A stretch of 64,000 nt of DNA. It comes from Ruegeria atlantica. GTDB taxonomy: Bacteria > Pseudomonadota > Alphaproteobacteria > Rhodobacterales > Rhodobacteraceae. Positions 45,482 to 54,861 of the stretch are shown piece by piece. The notes under the pieces were generated by a model. It saw only the letters and a list, made by a program, of their open reading frames with translations. It made no database searches and was not told the DNA's origin. Each line of letters begins with the position of its first letter. Position 1 is the first letter of the stretch. The stretch covers positions 434,001 through 498,000 of the forward strand of contig NZ_WQCG01000002.1 of assembly GCF_013032505.1 (NCBI RefSeq), given 5' to 3'. Made by a program: the position numbers and the translations under genes.

Positions 45482-47041
45482 TCATAGCACGTGCGCGGCA
45501 CCACTCTCTTCCGCGGCCAACCGCTTCAACGCCATCCGATCTAGCTTTCCCCCCATAGTCAGCGGCAGGGTTTCGATAATACGGACCACATCCGGTGCTT
45601 TGTATCCTATCCGCTCTCGCGCAAATTCGATAATTTCTGCAGCACGTACCGGGGCTATCCCTTTATCCAAGCTCACAAACGCCCAAACATCCTCGCCATG
45701 CATTTCATCTCGCACCCCAACCACCACAGCTGCCGTAACGGCTGGGTGCGCTGTCAGCGCATCTTCCACCTCAGCCGGGCTGATGTTCGAGCCGTCATGA
45801 ACGATGATCTGTTTCTGTCGCCCTCGGAACCAGAAATAACCATCTTCATCCCGGCGCATCAAATCGCCGGTATCGAACCAGCCATCCCGAAACGCCGCCG
45901 TCGTCGCCTCGGGGTTCTTCCAATACTCCGTCATCATCGTGGGGCTCTTTACCCAGTGCCGCCCGTCTATCCCTATAGGCGCTTCCTCACCGGCTTCGTC
46001 GCGAAGCACCGAGACATAGCCCGGATTGTTCAACCCAACGGCGCCGAGTTTTTCTGTCCCTCCATGGGTGTTGGAATGCGATGTGCCCATTTCCGTCATC
46101 CCGTAAAACGCGCCAATTGGCACACCCGCAACAGCCCCGAATGCATCGACCAACTTCCGCGAGGGCTTGTCTCCACCTGCCATCAACGTCTTTAACGAGC
46201 GAAAGTCATCACGAACCGCCCCATGCCCTGTGACCAATGAGGCCAAAGGCGCGGGTAGGATTTGAGCAACCGTCGGCCGCGTCTGCCGCAGCAGTCCCAG
46301 GAGCTCATCCGGGGAAAAGCGCCGCACAACATTCGTCCTGGCACCGGCCCAAAGCCCTGCAAACGTCAGCCGCAACCCGGCAGTATGTGAAATCCAAGAA
46401 GCCGGTAGTACAACATCCGCGGGGCCCAGACCCAGTCCTTGCGCATTGCTCGCCACCATATTTCCCATGCTGGCATGACTATGCGTCACCCCTTTCGGCT
46501 TGCCCGTGGTTCCGGAGGTAAAAAAGATGAATGCCGGCGCTTCGGCAACAACTGTTGGCAGCGTCCCATTATTCTCTCCGTCCAGCAGATCCTCTAAGGC
46601 GAGCGCTCCATCAATTTCAGCTGCATACGAGATCAATCTCACAGGCAATCGTGTCGCATTTGGAACTGCAGCGACATCTTTGGCTCGCTCGCCATGCACC
46701 AAAAGCGCCGCTGGGGTCGCCAATCCCAGCGCATAGTCGATATCCGAGGCCGTATAGCGATAGTTTAGTGGCATAGCCACCAATCCGGCCCGCATGCAGG
46801 CTAAATAATGGATCACCAGAACCACCGAGTTTGGCATGATAGACGCCACCCGGTCCCCCGGTGCGAGTCCCAGGCTCAGATACCTCAGCGCTAGCTGCGT
46901 GCAGGCGGCATCCAGCTCCTGCCAGGTCCAAGACCCGTCCAATGCATATAGCGCAATCGCCTTGGGATCTGCTGCCAAGCCACGGCGAAACAGATCAGTT
47001 AAATCCGCAGATGCAGCCAGCGGCGGTCCTATTACCGGCAT
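45482..47041 (-). CDS. Acyl-CoA synthetase / AMP-dependent ligase
   Basis: 519 residues with GAGGAGA before the ATG. It shows the full set of ANL-superfamily motifs: P-loop FFTSGTTGKPKGVTHSH, GAFYGMTEMGTS, the hinge-region GWFDTGDLMRRDEDGYFWFRGR and catalytic Lys in LPLTMGGKLDRMAL. It activates a carboxylic acid as acyl-AMP and then acyl-CoA. Fatty, aromatic or other organic acids are possible. It appears to stand alone. Confidence 0.9.
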   Translation of the reverse strand: MPVIGPPLAASADLTDLFRRGLAADPKAIALYALDGSWTWQELDAACTQLALRYLSLGLAPGDRVASIMPNSVVLVIHYLACMRAGLVAMPLNYRYTASDIDYALGLATPAALLVHGERAKDVAAVPNATRLPVRLISYAAEIDGALALEDLLDGENNGTLPTVVAEAPAFIFFTSGTTGKPKGVTHSHASMGNMVASNAQGLGLGPADVVLPASWISHTAGLRLTFAGLWAGARTNVVRRFSPDELLGLLRQTRPTVAQILPAPLASLVTGHGAVRDDFRSLKTLMAGGDKPSRKLVDAFGAVAGVPIGAFYGMTEMGTSHSNTHGGTEKLGAVGLNNPGYVSVLRDEAGEEAPIGIDGRHWVKSPTMMTEYWKNPEATTAAFRDGWFDTGDLMRRDEDGYFWFRGRQKQIIVHDGSNISPAEVEDALTAHPAVTAAVVVGVRDEMHGEDVWAFVSLDKGIAPVRAAEIIEFARERIGYKAPDVVRIIETLPLTMGGKLDRMALKRLAAEESGAAHVL

Positions 47042-49054
47042 GTCTTCTCCTCAAACCAACCCACTTGTGCTGCTGCGCGGCACCATCTCTTGTTAAACTT
47101 TTTTTTGTCGTACCTGACATCTACCTTGTGAGAATGATCGCGCGGCGGATTATGTGTCAACTTGTCTTGGTGATGCCGGTGACTTCCCTTGTGGGCTTTG
47201 CTCTTTTCACCATGCTCGCGGTGGCTATGCCAGAGATCGAGACCGCGGTTGTTCATTTGACTTTTTTCTTGCCAGCGTTGCACATCCGGAGACACCCTTT
47301 AGGCCGGTTCCATGTACAATCCATCGGATTTTCTGATGGATAGGGGCGGGGAATAGAGGCTTCGGTACGCCGTAGCGATTGTCGGCGCGCACTGCTTTTG
47401 CACAACACTGGCCATTGTCGCTCATTTATTCTATGCGCGAAAAATCCAATTCAACATTGCAGCCATTCAAAAAATTTGAGGCAAACCGTTGCACCGGCCC
47501 GAAATGCTGACTCCAGGCAGGCTTGGATGGGGGAAGTTGCGTACAGCAAGCGCCATCCGCGCAATTGTGAACCATCACGGCCCCCACAGTTCACGGCCTC
47601 GTCATTATGTGCGAATGCCGGGGCCGAACTGGACAACTTTGTGAAGGACGTGACGGCTTCCGTTTGCGATTGAAAAGCTGGCGAATACAAGACCGGCTGC
47701 ACTCTGTCGCGATACCGGCCCCATTCTCGGCTTTAAAGTACTCCGCGATGTAGACAGCGCGGGGTTGGTCCTGACCTTTTTTAGTCTTTCCACTTCTGTC
47801 CGATACAATGCGAAATAGATCACACGCCCCAGTGTCTTTCTCCTCCATCCTGAGTCACCATTTGCCTGGTTTCGCCATGTGCAAGAGTAAGGGCAGGACA
47901 CTGGTGATCGTTAGCTTACGTGGCCCGACATTTGTCTCAGGCAGCTTCCGAACAGATGTTTCAGGCGGCAAGAATGTCAGTTAGCCTAGTGCATGATCCG
48001 GACCGATCCCGGGCATTTGTTTGACTATGAGCCTGCCGTCAGATTGCGGTATCGGCATTCAACGTGAGAGGTTTCTGTCCGACTTGGACATTGACCACCA
48101 GTGGCAAACCGGTGAGGAACAATGTCACTCTGGCGCTACTAATTTTCTTGGATGCGCGTTGACAAATCCGTGATCCACTATGATTTCATATTGGTTTGAA
48201 TGGGTTGCAATCGATAGTCTATCCAACACCGCGTCAGGTAACTTACAGGTCGCGGTTGTGCGGTGAATACAGCTCGGTCTGGACCTCATCACACGCTCTC
48301 TTCGGTGTAGCACCACATGCATCGAAGAGAGATTGGTTTGGAGTCTCCTGAGAATAGGCACGGAAATTTACAGGGTTCCATGGGCCTAAGTTTTTGGCTT
48401 TCTGTTGTTGGATAAAAACAATATATTTAACATAACATATCTTACACGGAAAATGAACTACTGCCGTTGCGCTTGTCGGAGTACGAAAATAATGGGACCG
48501 AATTACTGAGACTCGTCTCCCAATGAATTCAATAAATTGAGATTTTGCGCTTTTCGAATGTTTCGACAGTTCAAGCGCTTCAAGTCTACGTCAATCGGAG
48601 CGCCAGTGGGCCTCTTCGCAACCTGGAAACCCGCGCAGTATGTTTTACTTGAGTTTAGTTGATCGGCAGAATGCCCTGCCCCAGCACTCGGCCCAAAGTG
48701 GCCGTTTGCGTCAGCCACATCGAAGGTTTGGTTCGAGCCCAAAGCGGACGACGAAAAGATGGCCAATCGGCAACGGGTTTCTATTGCGTTTTCCAAACAG
48801 CGCCTACTCAATTGCCGTGCGAAGTGTTGCGGTAAGCCCTTTGTTCAAACCGTGATGAGGCTCGGCAGAGGAGCCGTAGTGCAGCTCCGCCAAAGCAGCG
48901 ACGTCATTGAAAATGACTACGGAGCCGCCTTCTTCCTTCACGTAAACCAATAGTTTTGGCAAAAGACATCCAAACCAATTGCCGGAAAGACCGCAACGCG
49001 GACGAAAGTGAGCTTTCGTTATCCAAACCCTATGGCAATTTCCACGACATTGCG
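47042..49054. other. 2-kb gene-free region with old repeat copies
   Basis: No reading frame here has a convincing start, family motif or codon pattern. At 48610-48691 it holds one copy of an 82-base dispersed repeat. A minus-strand stretch near 47060-47140 reads PPRDHSHKVDVRYDKKKFNKR, which faintly resembles an IS5-type transposase C-terminus, but it is too short and unsupported to call. The region looks like an accumulation of decayed mobile or repetitive DNA. Confidence 0.5.
48610..48691. repeat. Dispersed 82-base repeat, copy 1
   Basis: Matches 59295-59376 without gaps at about 67 of 82 positions by hand count, and nearly all differences are transitions. Weaker similarity continues upstream (GCGCTTTTCGA near 48548 and 59238) and downstream (CCGCAACGCGGAC near 48990 and 59411). 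Confidence 0.75.
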
Positions 49055-49492
49055 TCACTGATGCGGCGGATTGCGGCCCGCTTGAATTTCCTGAACACGT
49101 TCAGGCCAAGTAGAACGGATATAGGCGAGAATGTCCCAAATATCGTCATCGGTGAGGGCATCTCCAAATCCGGGCATGCCACTTGCAAAGCCGTCGACGC
49201 CACGAGCGGCTAACGACGCCTCGCCTCCCAGTCGGGTGTATTCGAACAAAAGCTGATTGTCGTGGTGCCACGTATGCCCGGTCTCGTCATGAGGCGGCGC
49301 AGGAAGAACACCGTTGTCGTCAGGTGTCTGCCAATCTGGCTGTCCTTCGAGATTGACGCCATGACAGGACGCGCATTCTTCGGCGTAAAGATTCTGCCCA
49401 TTGCTCAAATCCCGGTCGTCCATTTCGTGATCGGCGCTTGCACCCGTTGCGAAGCCGAAAAATATGACGATCAAAAAGTCCCGCTTGATCAT
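49055..49492 (-). CDS. c-type cytochrome, single haem
   Basis: 145 residues from the ATG at 49490-49492 with GAGG upstream. Signal peptide ends ATGASA. One CASCH haem site (NLYAEECASCHGVNLEG) and a C-terminal axial-Met region (ASGMPGFGDALTDDDIWDILAYI) show a class I cytochrome c. Periplasmic electron carrier or subunit. It is the last gene of a unit with copC, copD and a second cytochrome, so it may shuttle electrons to or from copper. Confidence 0.88.
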   Translation of the reverse strand: MIKRDFLIVIFFGFATGASADHEMDDRDLSNGQNLYAEECASCHGVNLEGQPDWQTPDDNGVLPAPPHDETGHTWHHDNQLLFEYTRLGGEASLAARGVDGFASGMPGFGDALTDDDIWDILAYIRSTWPERVQEIQAGRNPPHQ

Positions 49493-49500
49493 GGGATACC

Positions 49501-50367
49501 TCAATTTGGTAGGGTCAAGACGCTGGTGAGCGTCGCGGTTGCCGCAAGGACCACCAGAATGATTACAGCTTCGATTTCAATGGAGCGCACCAAATGGCGG
49601 GCGGCTTTATTGTCCCCGGATTGCATAGCCGGAACGAAGCGCAGTTTGTTTGCGACGGCTAACATCAGTACCGCGCCCACGAGCGCGAGTTTGATTAGCA
49701 GGGTTTGCCCGTAGCCCGTTGTCATTAACGCCCACATATCGCCAAGCAACATCCAAGCCATCAGCAGTCCCGCCAAAGTCAACGCAGGGACAATTACCGA
49801 AGCCGCCTGACCAAACTGATGCCCCAACATGGCCGCGTTGTTCAGATATTCTGGCCGTTGCGACAGGTCGCGCAACGGTCCAAGTATGCCAATCCAAAAC
49901 GCAACACCCAGAAGGTGCAAGAGCAATAGCACACGGACGCCGGTTACCTCCAACTCGGGCACATGCCCGATTTGGGCGAATGACCACAGCGCGATCATTC
50001 CGCCGGCAAGCGCGATCCATTGGCCGACTAGAGGCATAAATATCCCGACGATTATCAAAACCGTCCCAACAACCCGATAGACCAGCACGTCTCCAACCGG
50101 GGTCTGCCACAACAGGCCGAGCATTTCTGGATCGGTCATACCATCAGCTCCGCCCGTCAGGGCGGCACCGCGCAGCATGAACCCGAGGACAGAGCCCGCA
50201 AGCGCAAGCCCCGCCAAAAGAGCAATCTGACCACGCATCATATCGCCCAGAGGCGACACCAAGTCGGCAAAAGTAGCCCGAATTAACAAAAGACCAGTCG
50301 CACCACTAATGCCAATATACAGCACCAGCTTGGACAAAATCGCGCCTATTCCCCAGATATCGGGCAT
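49501..50367 (-). CDS. copD: CopD-like copper resistance membrane protein
   Basis: 288 residues from the ATG at 50365-50367, two bases after the copC stop; the frame extends upstream into copC. About eight hydrophobic segments with conserved His at helix ends (FAQIGHVPELEVTGVRVLLLLHLLGVAFWIG). CopD family proteins sit in the inner membrane and move copper into the cytoplasm together with periplasmic CopC. Overlap and spacing show tight coupling with copC. Confidence 0.88.
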   Translation of the reverse strand: MPDIWGIGAILSKLVLYIGISGATGLLLIRATFADLVSPLGDMMRGQIALLAGLALAGSVLGFMLRGAALTGGADGMTDPEMLGLLWQTPVGDVLVYRVVGTVLIIVGIFMPLVGQWIALAGGMIALWSFAQIGHVPELEVTGVRVLLLLHLLGVAFWIGILGPLRDLSQRPEYLNNAAMLGHQFGQAASVIVPALTLAGLLMAWMLLGDMWALMTTGYGQTLLIKLALVGAVLMLAVANKLRFVPAMQSGDNKAARHLVRSIEIEAVIILVVLAATATLTSVLTLPN

Positions 50368-50369
50368 GC

Positions 50370-50711
50370 TCAGTCTACTGTGAAAGTGAACTCGCCCTGC
50401 ATGGCGTGTCCGTCTGCACCCAAGCCCCGCCATTCAATGCGATAGGTCCCTTCACCCATGCTTTGAAGCGGGAGCGCGAAGGCCCGCCGAAAACTTGTCT
50501 GGTCTCCAAGATCGAGTGTGACGGTATGAGCCTCCTGATGGATCATGTCGACTTTTGTCAGGCGAATATCATCCGCAAAATTGAAACTGATCTCAGAGGG
50601 CACTTCGGCAACTGTCGCGCCGTTTTCCGGTGTGGTCGTGTCCACGCTCGAATGGGCAAAAGCGTTTGTGGCAAGCATGGAAATCAATGCAAATGTGGTG
50701 AGCTTCTTCAT
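50370..50711 (-). CDS. copC: CopC copper-binding periplasmic protein
   Basis: 113 residues with signal peptide ending NAFA and mature N-terminal His (HSSVDTTTPENGATV), the ligand of the CopC Cu(II) site. The C-terminal LGADGHAMQGEFTFTV supplies the Asp and His ligands. The Met-rich Cu(I) loop of plasmid CopC is absent, as in the widespread Cu(II)-only type. It binds and hands copper to CopD. Confidence 0.92.
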   Translation of the reverse strand: MKKLTTFALISMLATNAFAHSSVDTTTPENGATVAEVPSEISFNFADDIRLTKVDMIHQEAHTVTLDLGDQTSFRRAFALPLQSMGEGTYRIEWRGLGADGHAMQGEFTFTVD

Positions 50712-50722
50712 TGGGAGGTTCC

Positions 50723-51154
50723 TCAGTTTATTCCATTGGTGCGCTGGATTTCGCGGATGTAGTCGACGACCATAGCCACGTCACCGCGGGTCAAGCCTTC
50801 AACCGGAGGCATGTCGCCAAACTGCCAGTGGTGACTTCTGACGCCCATTGCCACAGCGCGTTGAAAGGACTCGTCTGCATGATGGCTGGGTTCGTAAATA
50901 ACATGGATCAGCGGCGGCCCTACGCCTTCAACGCCTACCGCGTTGCTGCCGTGGCATGCGGCGCACGCGTTTTCGAATATGCGCTGCCCGATGGCCGCGT
51001 TTCCTTCGATCGTCGGCATCTGAATGATCACCATTGCATTGCCCTTGGTAGGCGCCGACTGCGCTGGGTCCTCAACTGGGGAGGCACGTAGGGTGATATA
51101 GGCAGCGATGGCTACCACTGCGCAAGTGCCGATCAGGAGATATTTTCGGTTCAT
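50723..51154 (-). CDS. c-type cytochrome with membrane anchor
   Basis: 143 residues with AGGA before the ATG. An N-terminal hydrophobic segment (residues 5-22) without a clear cleavage site acts as an anchor or signal. The haem site is CAACHG (ENACAACHGSNAVGVEGVGPPL) and the axial Met lies in FGDMPPVEGLTRGDVAMVVDYI. It is 11 bp upstream of copC on the same strand. Probably a periplasmic electron carrier of the copper unit. Confidence 0.88.
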   Translation of the reverse strand: MNRKYLLIGTCAVVAIAAYITLRASPVEDPAQSAPTKGNAMVIIQMPTIEGNAAIGQRIFENACAACHGSNAVGVEGVGPPLIHVIYEPSHHADESFQRAVAMGVRSHHWQFGDMPPVEGLTRGDVAMVVDYIREIQRTNGIN

Positions 51155-51250
51155 GTACTGGTCCTAACCTTGTGTAACAGAGCGGTGCCGCAGTTAAATC
51201 GCAGCACACTGGAACGTGTTCACTACCGTGAACAGCGTCGGAAATCTGTT

Positions 51251-51619
51251 TTAAGCGTTAGGTGGTCTGTCCGGGTTGTCCGGTTCATTGAGCGTCGAGA
51301 GGTTTGAGGCTTGCCACGCCGCTACAATCACGCGCTGGTCAGGTGTCGCTTGGAAATCCTGCGCCGTGAGCGCAGCGACATTGCAAAGGAATGGATTACA
51401 TCCTTCGTGCGTGGTGCCGTCTGGCTCATGTGGTGCACTTCCACTTGGCGAAACTGAGGCGTGGTTAACATGGTGACCGACTACGGACGTATGCACGTGG
51501 CTTTCGCAATGCCCACCATTGCAATTCTCTAGCATCACGTGCGCGCGGTCGCCGAGCCCTGTCATCAGGCCCAACAAAACAACAAGAAGTGTTGCAGTTA
51601 TGGTTCGAGCGAACTTCAC
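51251..51619 (-). CDS. Small secreted His/Cys-rich protein, probable metal binder
   Basis: 122 residues from a GTG start. The N-terminal ~25 residues are a signal or membrane segment. The central part is rich in His and Cys: ENCNGGHCESHVHTSVVGHHVNH and EGCNPFLCNV. This spacing suggests Cu or Zn binding. It is the first gene of the run that leads into cytochrome, copC and copD, about 100 bp from the next gene. I do not recognise a named family. Confidence 0.65.
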   Translation of the reverse strand: MKFARTITATLLVVLLGLMTGLGDRAHVMLENCNGGHCESHVHTSVVGHHVNHASVSPSGSAPHEPDGTTHEGCNPFLCNVAALTAQDFQATPDQRVIVAAWQASNLSTLNEPDNPDRPPNA

Positions 51620-51904
51620 ACTGAGAACCTATCCTAGGTACTAATACAATGAAAGCTGACATTGATGTTTTGTTCAGCATTGTTAGTTTTGAGCTCGGTG
51701 CAGACGTTCGTAGAATTATCACGAACGACTGCTCTGCGGACGAAACTGACATTCTTTGGCAAGGGTCCCAATTCAAGTTTGCCAGCTTCAATGTGAGGTT
51801 TCCAACAAGCGCCGCTCACCTATCAAACGGACTCCTTGCGCTATTCCGCCCAAGAAGTATTGCGGCTAGTATAGGCCCGCATTCTAATGCCAGCGGTACC
51901 TCAA

Positions 51905-52852
51905 ATGTCCAAAAACAGAACAATCCTTCAAAACGTCCTGATAGCAGCGACTAGTATGGTTCTTGCCGGTACGACGCTCGATGCGCAAGAAGCCGACCCA
52001 AACGCTCTCAAAGCGTCGGACACATTCGATAAGGCGATGCTCGATATCTACTATCGTGGACGGGAGGCCCTTACCGATGAAACGCGTCCGATTATGATCA
52101 TCGCACGGGACGTGACGGTGGTAACCGAGCACGGACAAAAGGTGTACCCGCGTGTTGGACCAGCCTATGACCAGTTCAAGTCCGTCGCGCATGTGTTGCT
52201 GGGTATCATCGGTTCCGTTACGCCCTGGCCCGAGGGTGACGCAGGAAAGATCCGCTGGATGAGCGACTTTTCGAAAATTCAGACTGAGATTGAGTCGTTC
52301 CTGACAGCAATCGATGGCATAGGTCTTTCGCCGGAAGAACTCGCCGACCAGGTTGCCATGCTGGAAAAGGCAAACGCTTTTGTGACCGAAGCGCTCTCAA
52401 AAGAAACCCTGACCCCTCAAATGGTCGCTGATGCCATCAACGACATCCGCCCCTATTGGTCCAAGAACATGACGCGCGCAGCCCAGGTTGAATTGAATGC
52501 GCTGCACAATGCGGTGACTGCGGCACGCGCAGGCATTGACGCCGCTGATTGGGACCAGACCTATATTATCACGCACGGACCCAACTTCGTCGGGAACACA
52601 GGCGTCGTTCTGCAATACCTGCAACGGGTGATGCCTGAGAAATTCGACTCTCGCCAAGTGCTGTTCGCCGAAAACATCTCGGGCCTGGACCACCTCGTGA
52701 AATACGTTGGTCATATGCGGATGCAATGGCAAGTTGGTGCATGGGCGTTCGGCGACCCAATGAGAATGGATGTAGATCTCTTGGGCTACGAGGTCGGATC
52801 ACTGCTTGATGGCATGATCATGGTAGATCCACCGAGTCATGTCCCTCAGTAA
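51905..52852 (+). CDS. Secreted protein of unknown function, 315 residues
   Basis: Begins at the ATG of MSKNRTILQNV; the ribosome site is weak. A signal peptide ends near GTTLDAQ. The mature protein is mostly helical with conserved-looking stretches (DTFDKAMLDIYYRGREAL, IGSVTPWPEGDAGKIRW, YIITHGPNFVGNTGVVLQYLQRVMP). The ITHGPNFVGN part is reminiscent of a catalytic or cofactor loop, but I cannot place it. It is divergent from the copper unit and may share its promoter region. Confidence 0.65.
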   Translation: MSKNRTILQNVLIAATSMVLAGTTLDAQEADPNALKASDTFDKAMLDIYYRGREALTDETRPIMIIARDVTVVTEHGQKVYPRVGPAYDQFKSVAHVLLGIIGSVTPWPEGDAGKIRWMSDFSKIQTEIESFLTAIDGIGLSPEELADQVAMLEKANAFVTEALSKETLTPQMVADAINDIRPYWSKNMTRAAQVELNALHNAVTAARAGIDAADWDQTYIITHGPNFVGNTGVVLQYLQRVMPEKFDSRQVLFAENISGLDHLVKYVGHMRMQWQVGAWAFGDPMRMDVDLLGYEVGSLLDGMIMVDPPSHVPQ

Positions 52853-52881
52853 GCGATCGTAGCGACGATAAACCTCTGCGC

Positions 52882-53115
52882 TTGCTAACAATCGCTTGGC
52901 TTGGGGCTATGGTGTTGCAAACCTTTGGGTCTGCGTCGACGCCACAGAAGCAAGCTCAATGCCAGTACGAGATTGCTTGCGCATCCGGGACGATAGGCGG
53001 AGCGCTCATCGGTGGGGCAATCGGCAATCAATTCGGAGACGGTTTGTGTAGGGATACTTTAACCGCAGGTGGCGCCACAGTAGGTGCTGTCCAAGGCTCA
53101 CGTTTTGCGTGCTAA
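52882..53115 (+). CDS. Small glycine-zipper protein
   Basis: 77 residues from a TTG start; an ATG at 52908 gives a shorter form. A short hydrophobic N-terminus is followed by a glycine zipper (GTIGGALIGGAIGNQFGDG) and GGATVGAVQG near the end, with four Cys. Glycine-zipper two-TM-like domains occur in outer-membrane or envelope proteins. Weak start support keeps confidence moderate. Confidence 0.5.
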   Translation: MLTIAWLGAMVLQTFGSASTPQKQAQCQYEIACASGTIGGALIGGAIGNQFGDGLCRDTLTAGGATVGAVQGSRFAC

Positions 53116-53129
53116 ATGCGGTAAAGCTT

Positions 53130-53336
53130 GTGAAAAATCAGTTTCTCTTGCTAACAGCTATCCTTGCCGTGGCCGCTCCAGCATAGGCGGAAGGCGTAGC
53201 CATTGATGAAGGGGAATTAATCGCGTTGGATGCAGACGGCGATGGCGACGGTTCGGTGTCCGAACGTGAGTTCAGGGCACAAATGGACAAGGATTTCTCT
53301 ACCGCAGATAAGGATGGTGATCGCTCAATTGACTGA
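53130..53336 (+). pseudogene. Secreted EF-hand protein gene interrupted by TAG at the signal-peptidase site
   Basis: A 68-codon frame from a GTG at 53130 reads a signal peptide (VKNQFLLLTAILAVAAPA). A TAG at 53184-53186 comes next, then AEGVAIDEGELIAL and EF-hand loops LDADGDGDGSVSEREF and ADKDGDRSID, ending at TGA. Without the TAG the cleavage site would be APA-x-AEG, so the frame is otherwise intact. A single nonsense mutation or read error has broken a small calcium-binding periplasmic protein. The rest shows no decay, so the change looks recent. Confidence 0.7.
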
Positions 53337-53700
53337 CGGGCTAACTGATCGCAACACTACCAAAAACAATCAACATTGGGCTCGAAGTAGTCATTCGCCG
53401 CGCTAGTAGGAATGTCTACTCTGCAGACAAAGTTGCCGTAGGTTAAGTGGTTGTTTATGAACGGTCTTGGCCCAAACCGGACGTTCCCAGCTGAGCATTG
53501 CTAATCCCGAGTTGCTTAAGAAACCAAGAAACAGCTCCGTGACGAAAAGCTTCACCAAAGCCTCGTGCAGGCTAACCATAGACGCAGTTTAGAGGAATTC
53601 TTCTCCATAACTGAGGTCTTGCGCGAGCCCATCGCTTCGAATCTGACAATTCGACCGAATGACCGCAAACTGAATTTGGTGCGAGAAACTATGAATGAAC
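53337..53700. other. Gene-free interval, 364 bp
   Basis: No supported gene, hairpin or known repeat seen. Confidence 0.4.
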
Positions 53701-54087
53701 TTAATTCAGGACATCGGCGATTGCCCCTATCAGGTTCAACACTTGATGCGTTTCGCGGTTTACTTCGTAAACGTAGTTTCCGGCTCGTACGTAATATCCA
53801 TTGCGCCGTAATCCCCACCGGCCGGGATCATCGATTCGGGTATACCCATTATAAATGTAGTCCCCACGACGGTATTTTTTGGCCTGTCCAGGCGGTACGC
53901 ACGGGACTGCTTTTTTTGCCAAGCCTGGGGGACAATGTCCGGATTTGGATTTCACTTGGATTGGCTCGGTAGCGCCAACTCCACCAGCTTGCCCTGTGTT
54001 ATGGCTCCACAAACTGGGATTTGCGTTTGCAGGTGACGCACCTTGAGCGGCCAATGCCAGCGCCAAAATTCCAATAAGTTCTTTCAT
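53701..54087 (-). CDS. RcnB-like small periplasmic protein
   Basis: 128 residues from the ATG at 54085-54087 (AAGG upstream). Signal peptide ends PANA. The motif pair HCPPGLAKKAVPCVPPGQAKK, then YRRGDYIYNGYTRIDDPGRWGL and YYVRAGNYVYEVNRET are typical of the RcnB family, whose E. coli member affects Ni/Co homeostasis. In alphaproteobacteria the role is unknown. Confidence 0.75.
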   Translation of the reverse strand: MKELIGILALALAAQGASPANANPSLWSHNTGQAGGVGATEPIQVKSKSGHCPPGLAKKAVPCVPPGQAKKYRRGDYIYNGYTRIDDPGRWGLRRNGYYVRAGNYVYEVNRETHQVLNLIGAIADVLN

Positions 54088-54416
54088 AACGAGCACCTTC
54101 TCTATCTTTATAGGCTAGATATGGCCTTGAATGGGACTTGGCGAGTGCATCAGCGAAGAGTCGCTTTCCTGTTCGATAAATTGTTTACAACCTTAGACCA
54201 TGTGATGAGATTATGATCGCACGATCCAACCAAAATGCCAGGCTAGGGTGCTCTTCGTCCACCTCGTCGCCCGCTTAATCCTTTGTCTTTATTTCGCGAA
54301 CAACATTAACCGAACGTGAACAATGTGTTCTCAAAGTGTTCAATCACACTGAGGCATAGTGCTCACGTTGGATCGAACGAGTGGTAAACCGTTTGATCGC
54401 TGACAAGGGGAAACGC

Positions 54417-54605
54417 ATGATTAAGTCTGCCTTTGTGACTGAAGAATCCAGCCCAACGACTGTGATGCAAACCTCCGGTAAAGTTGCCGAAGAACGTTTG
54501 TCAACCACGACAAGGTCGAGCAGCGGTCGCTTCCCTCCTATAGAAAATGCACTGACAGAAATCGTTAAAAACAAGCGGCTTATTGAGGCACATAACAACG
54601 TCTGA
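54417..54605 (+). CDS. Small protein of 62 residues with ribosome site and terminator
   Basis: Starts at the ATG at 54417, preceded by AAGGGG at 8 bases, and a GC-rich hairpin with T-run follows 68 bp after the stop. The sequence (MIKSAFVTEESSPTTVMQTSG ... PPIENALTEIVKNKRLIEAHNNV) is polar with a C-terminal helix and no known motif. A small regulatory RNA in the same place is an alternative. Confidence 0.5.
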   Translation: MIKSAFVTEESSPTTVMQTSGKVAEERLSTTTRSSSGRFPPIENALTEIVKNKRLIEAHNNV

Positions 54606-54672
54606 AGACAGTTCAGCAGACTCTCAAACAATTCCCGATATTCGTCCAAAATATTGGAATTGATAACTGAAT

Positions 54673-54704
54673 CCCGCTCCGGTTTGGGGCGGGGTTTCTT
54701 TTTG
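54673..54704 (+). terminator. Rho-independent terminator
   Basis: CCCGCTCC (54673-54680) pairs with GGGGCGGG (54686-54693), with one G-T wobble, around a 5-base loop. GTTTCTTTTT follows. It indicates that a transcript on the plus strand ends here. Confidence 0.8.
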
Positions 54705-54861
54705 TGCGCCCCAGGGAAAATGACGCAACCTTTGGCGAACTCAATGAACTGCGGGCCAGCCGCTTCTCAGTCTTGGGAAGCATTTGGCTGGCCCGGCGCT
54801 GAGTGCTTCCGTGAGTGGTCAGCACTTCGAGTTGATTGACGAGAAGAGGCTGGATCTTTCG

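Noticed and set aside
47032..47295. Possible IS5 transposase C-terminus on the minus strand (DVRYDKKKF)
   Set aside because: Only about 20 residues resemble the family, without the upstream or downstream conserved blocks.
46861..47343. Plus-strand 160-residue frame
   Set aside because: Mostly antisense to the acyl-CoA synthetase start; no ribosome site or motif.
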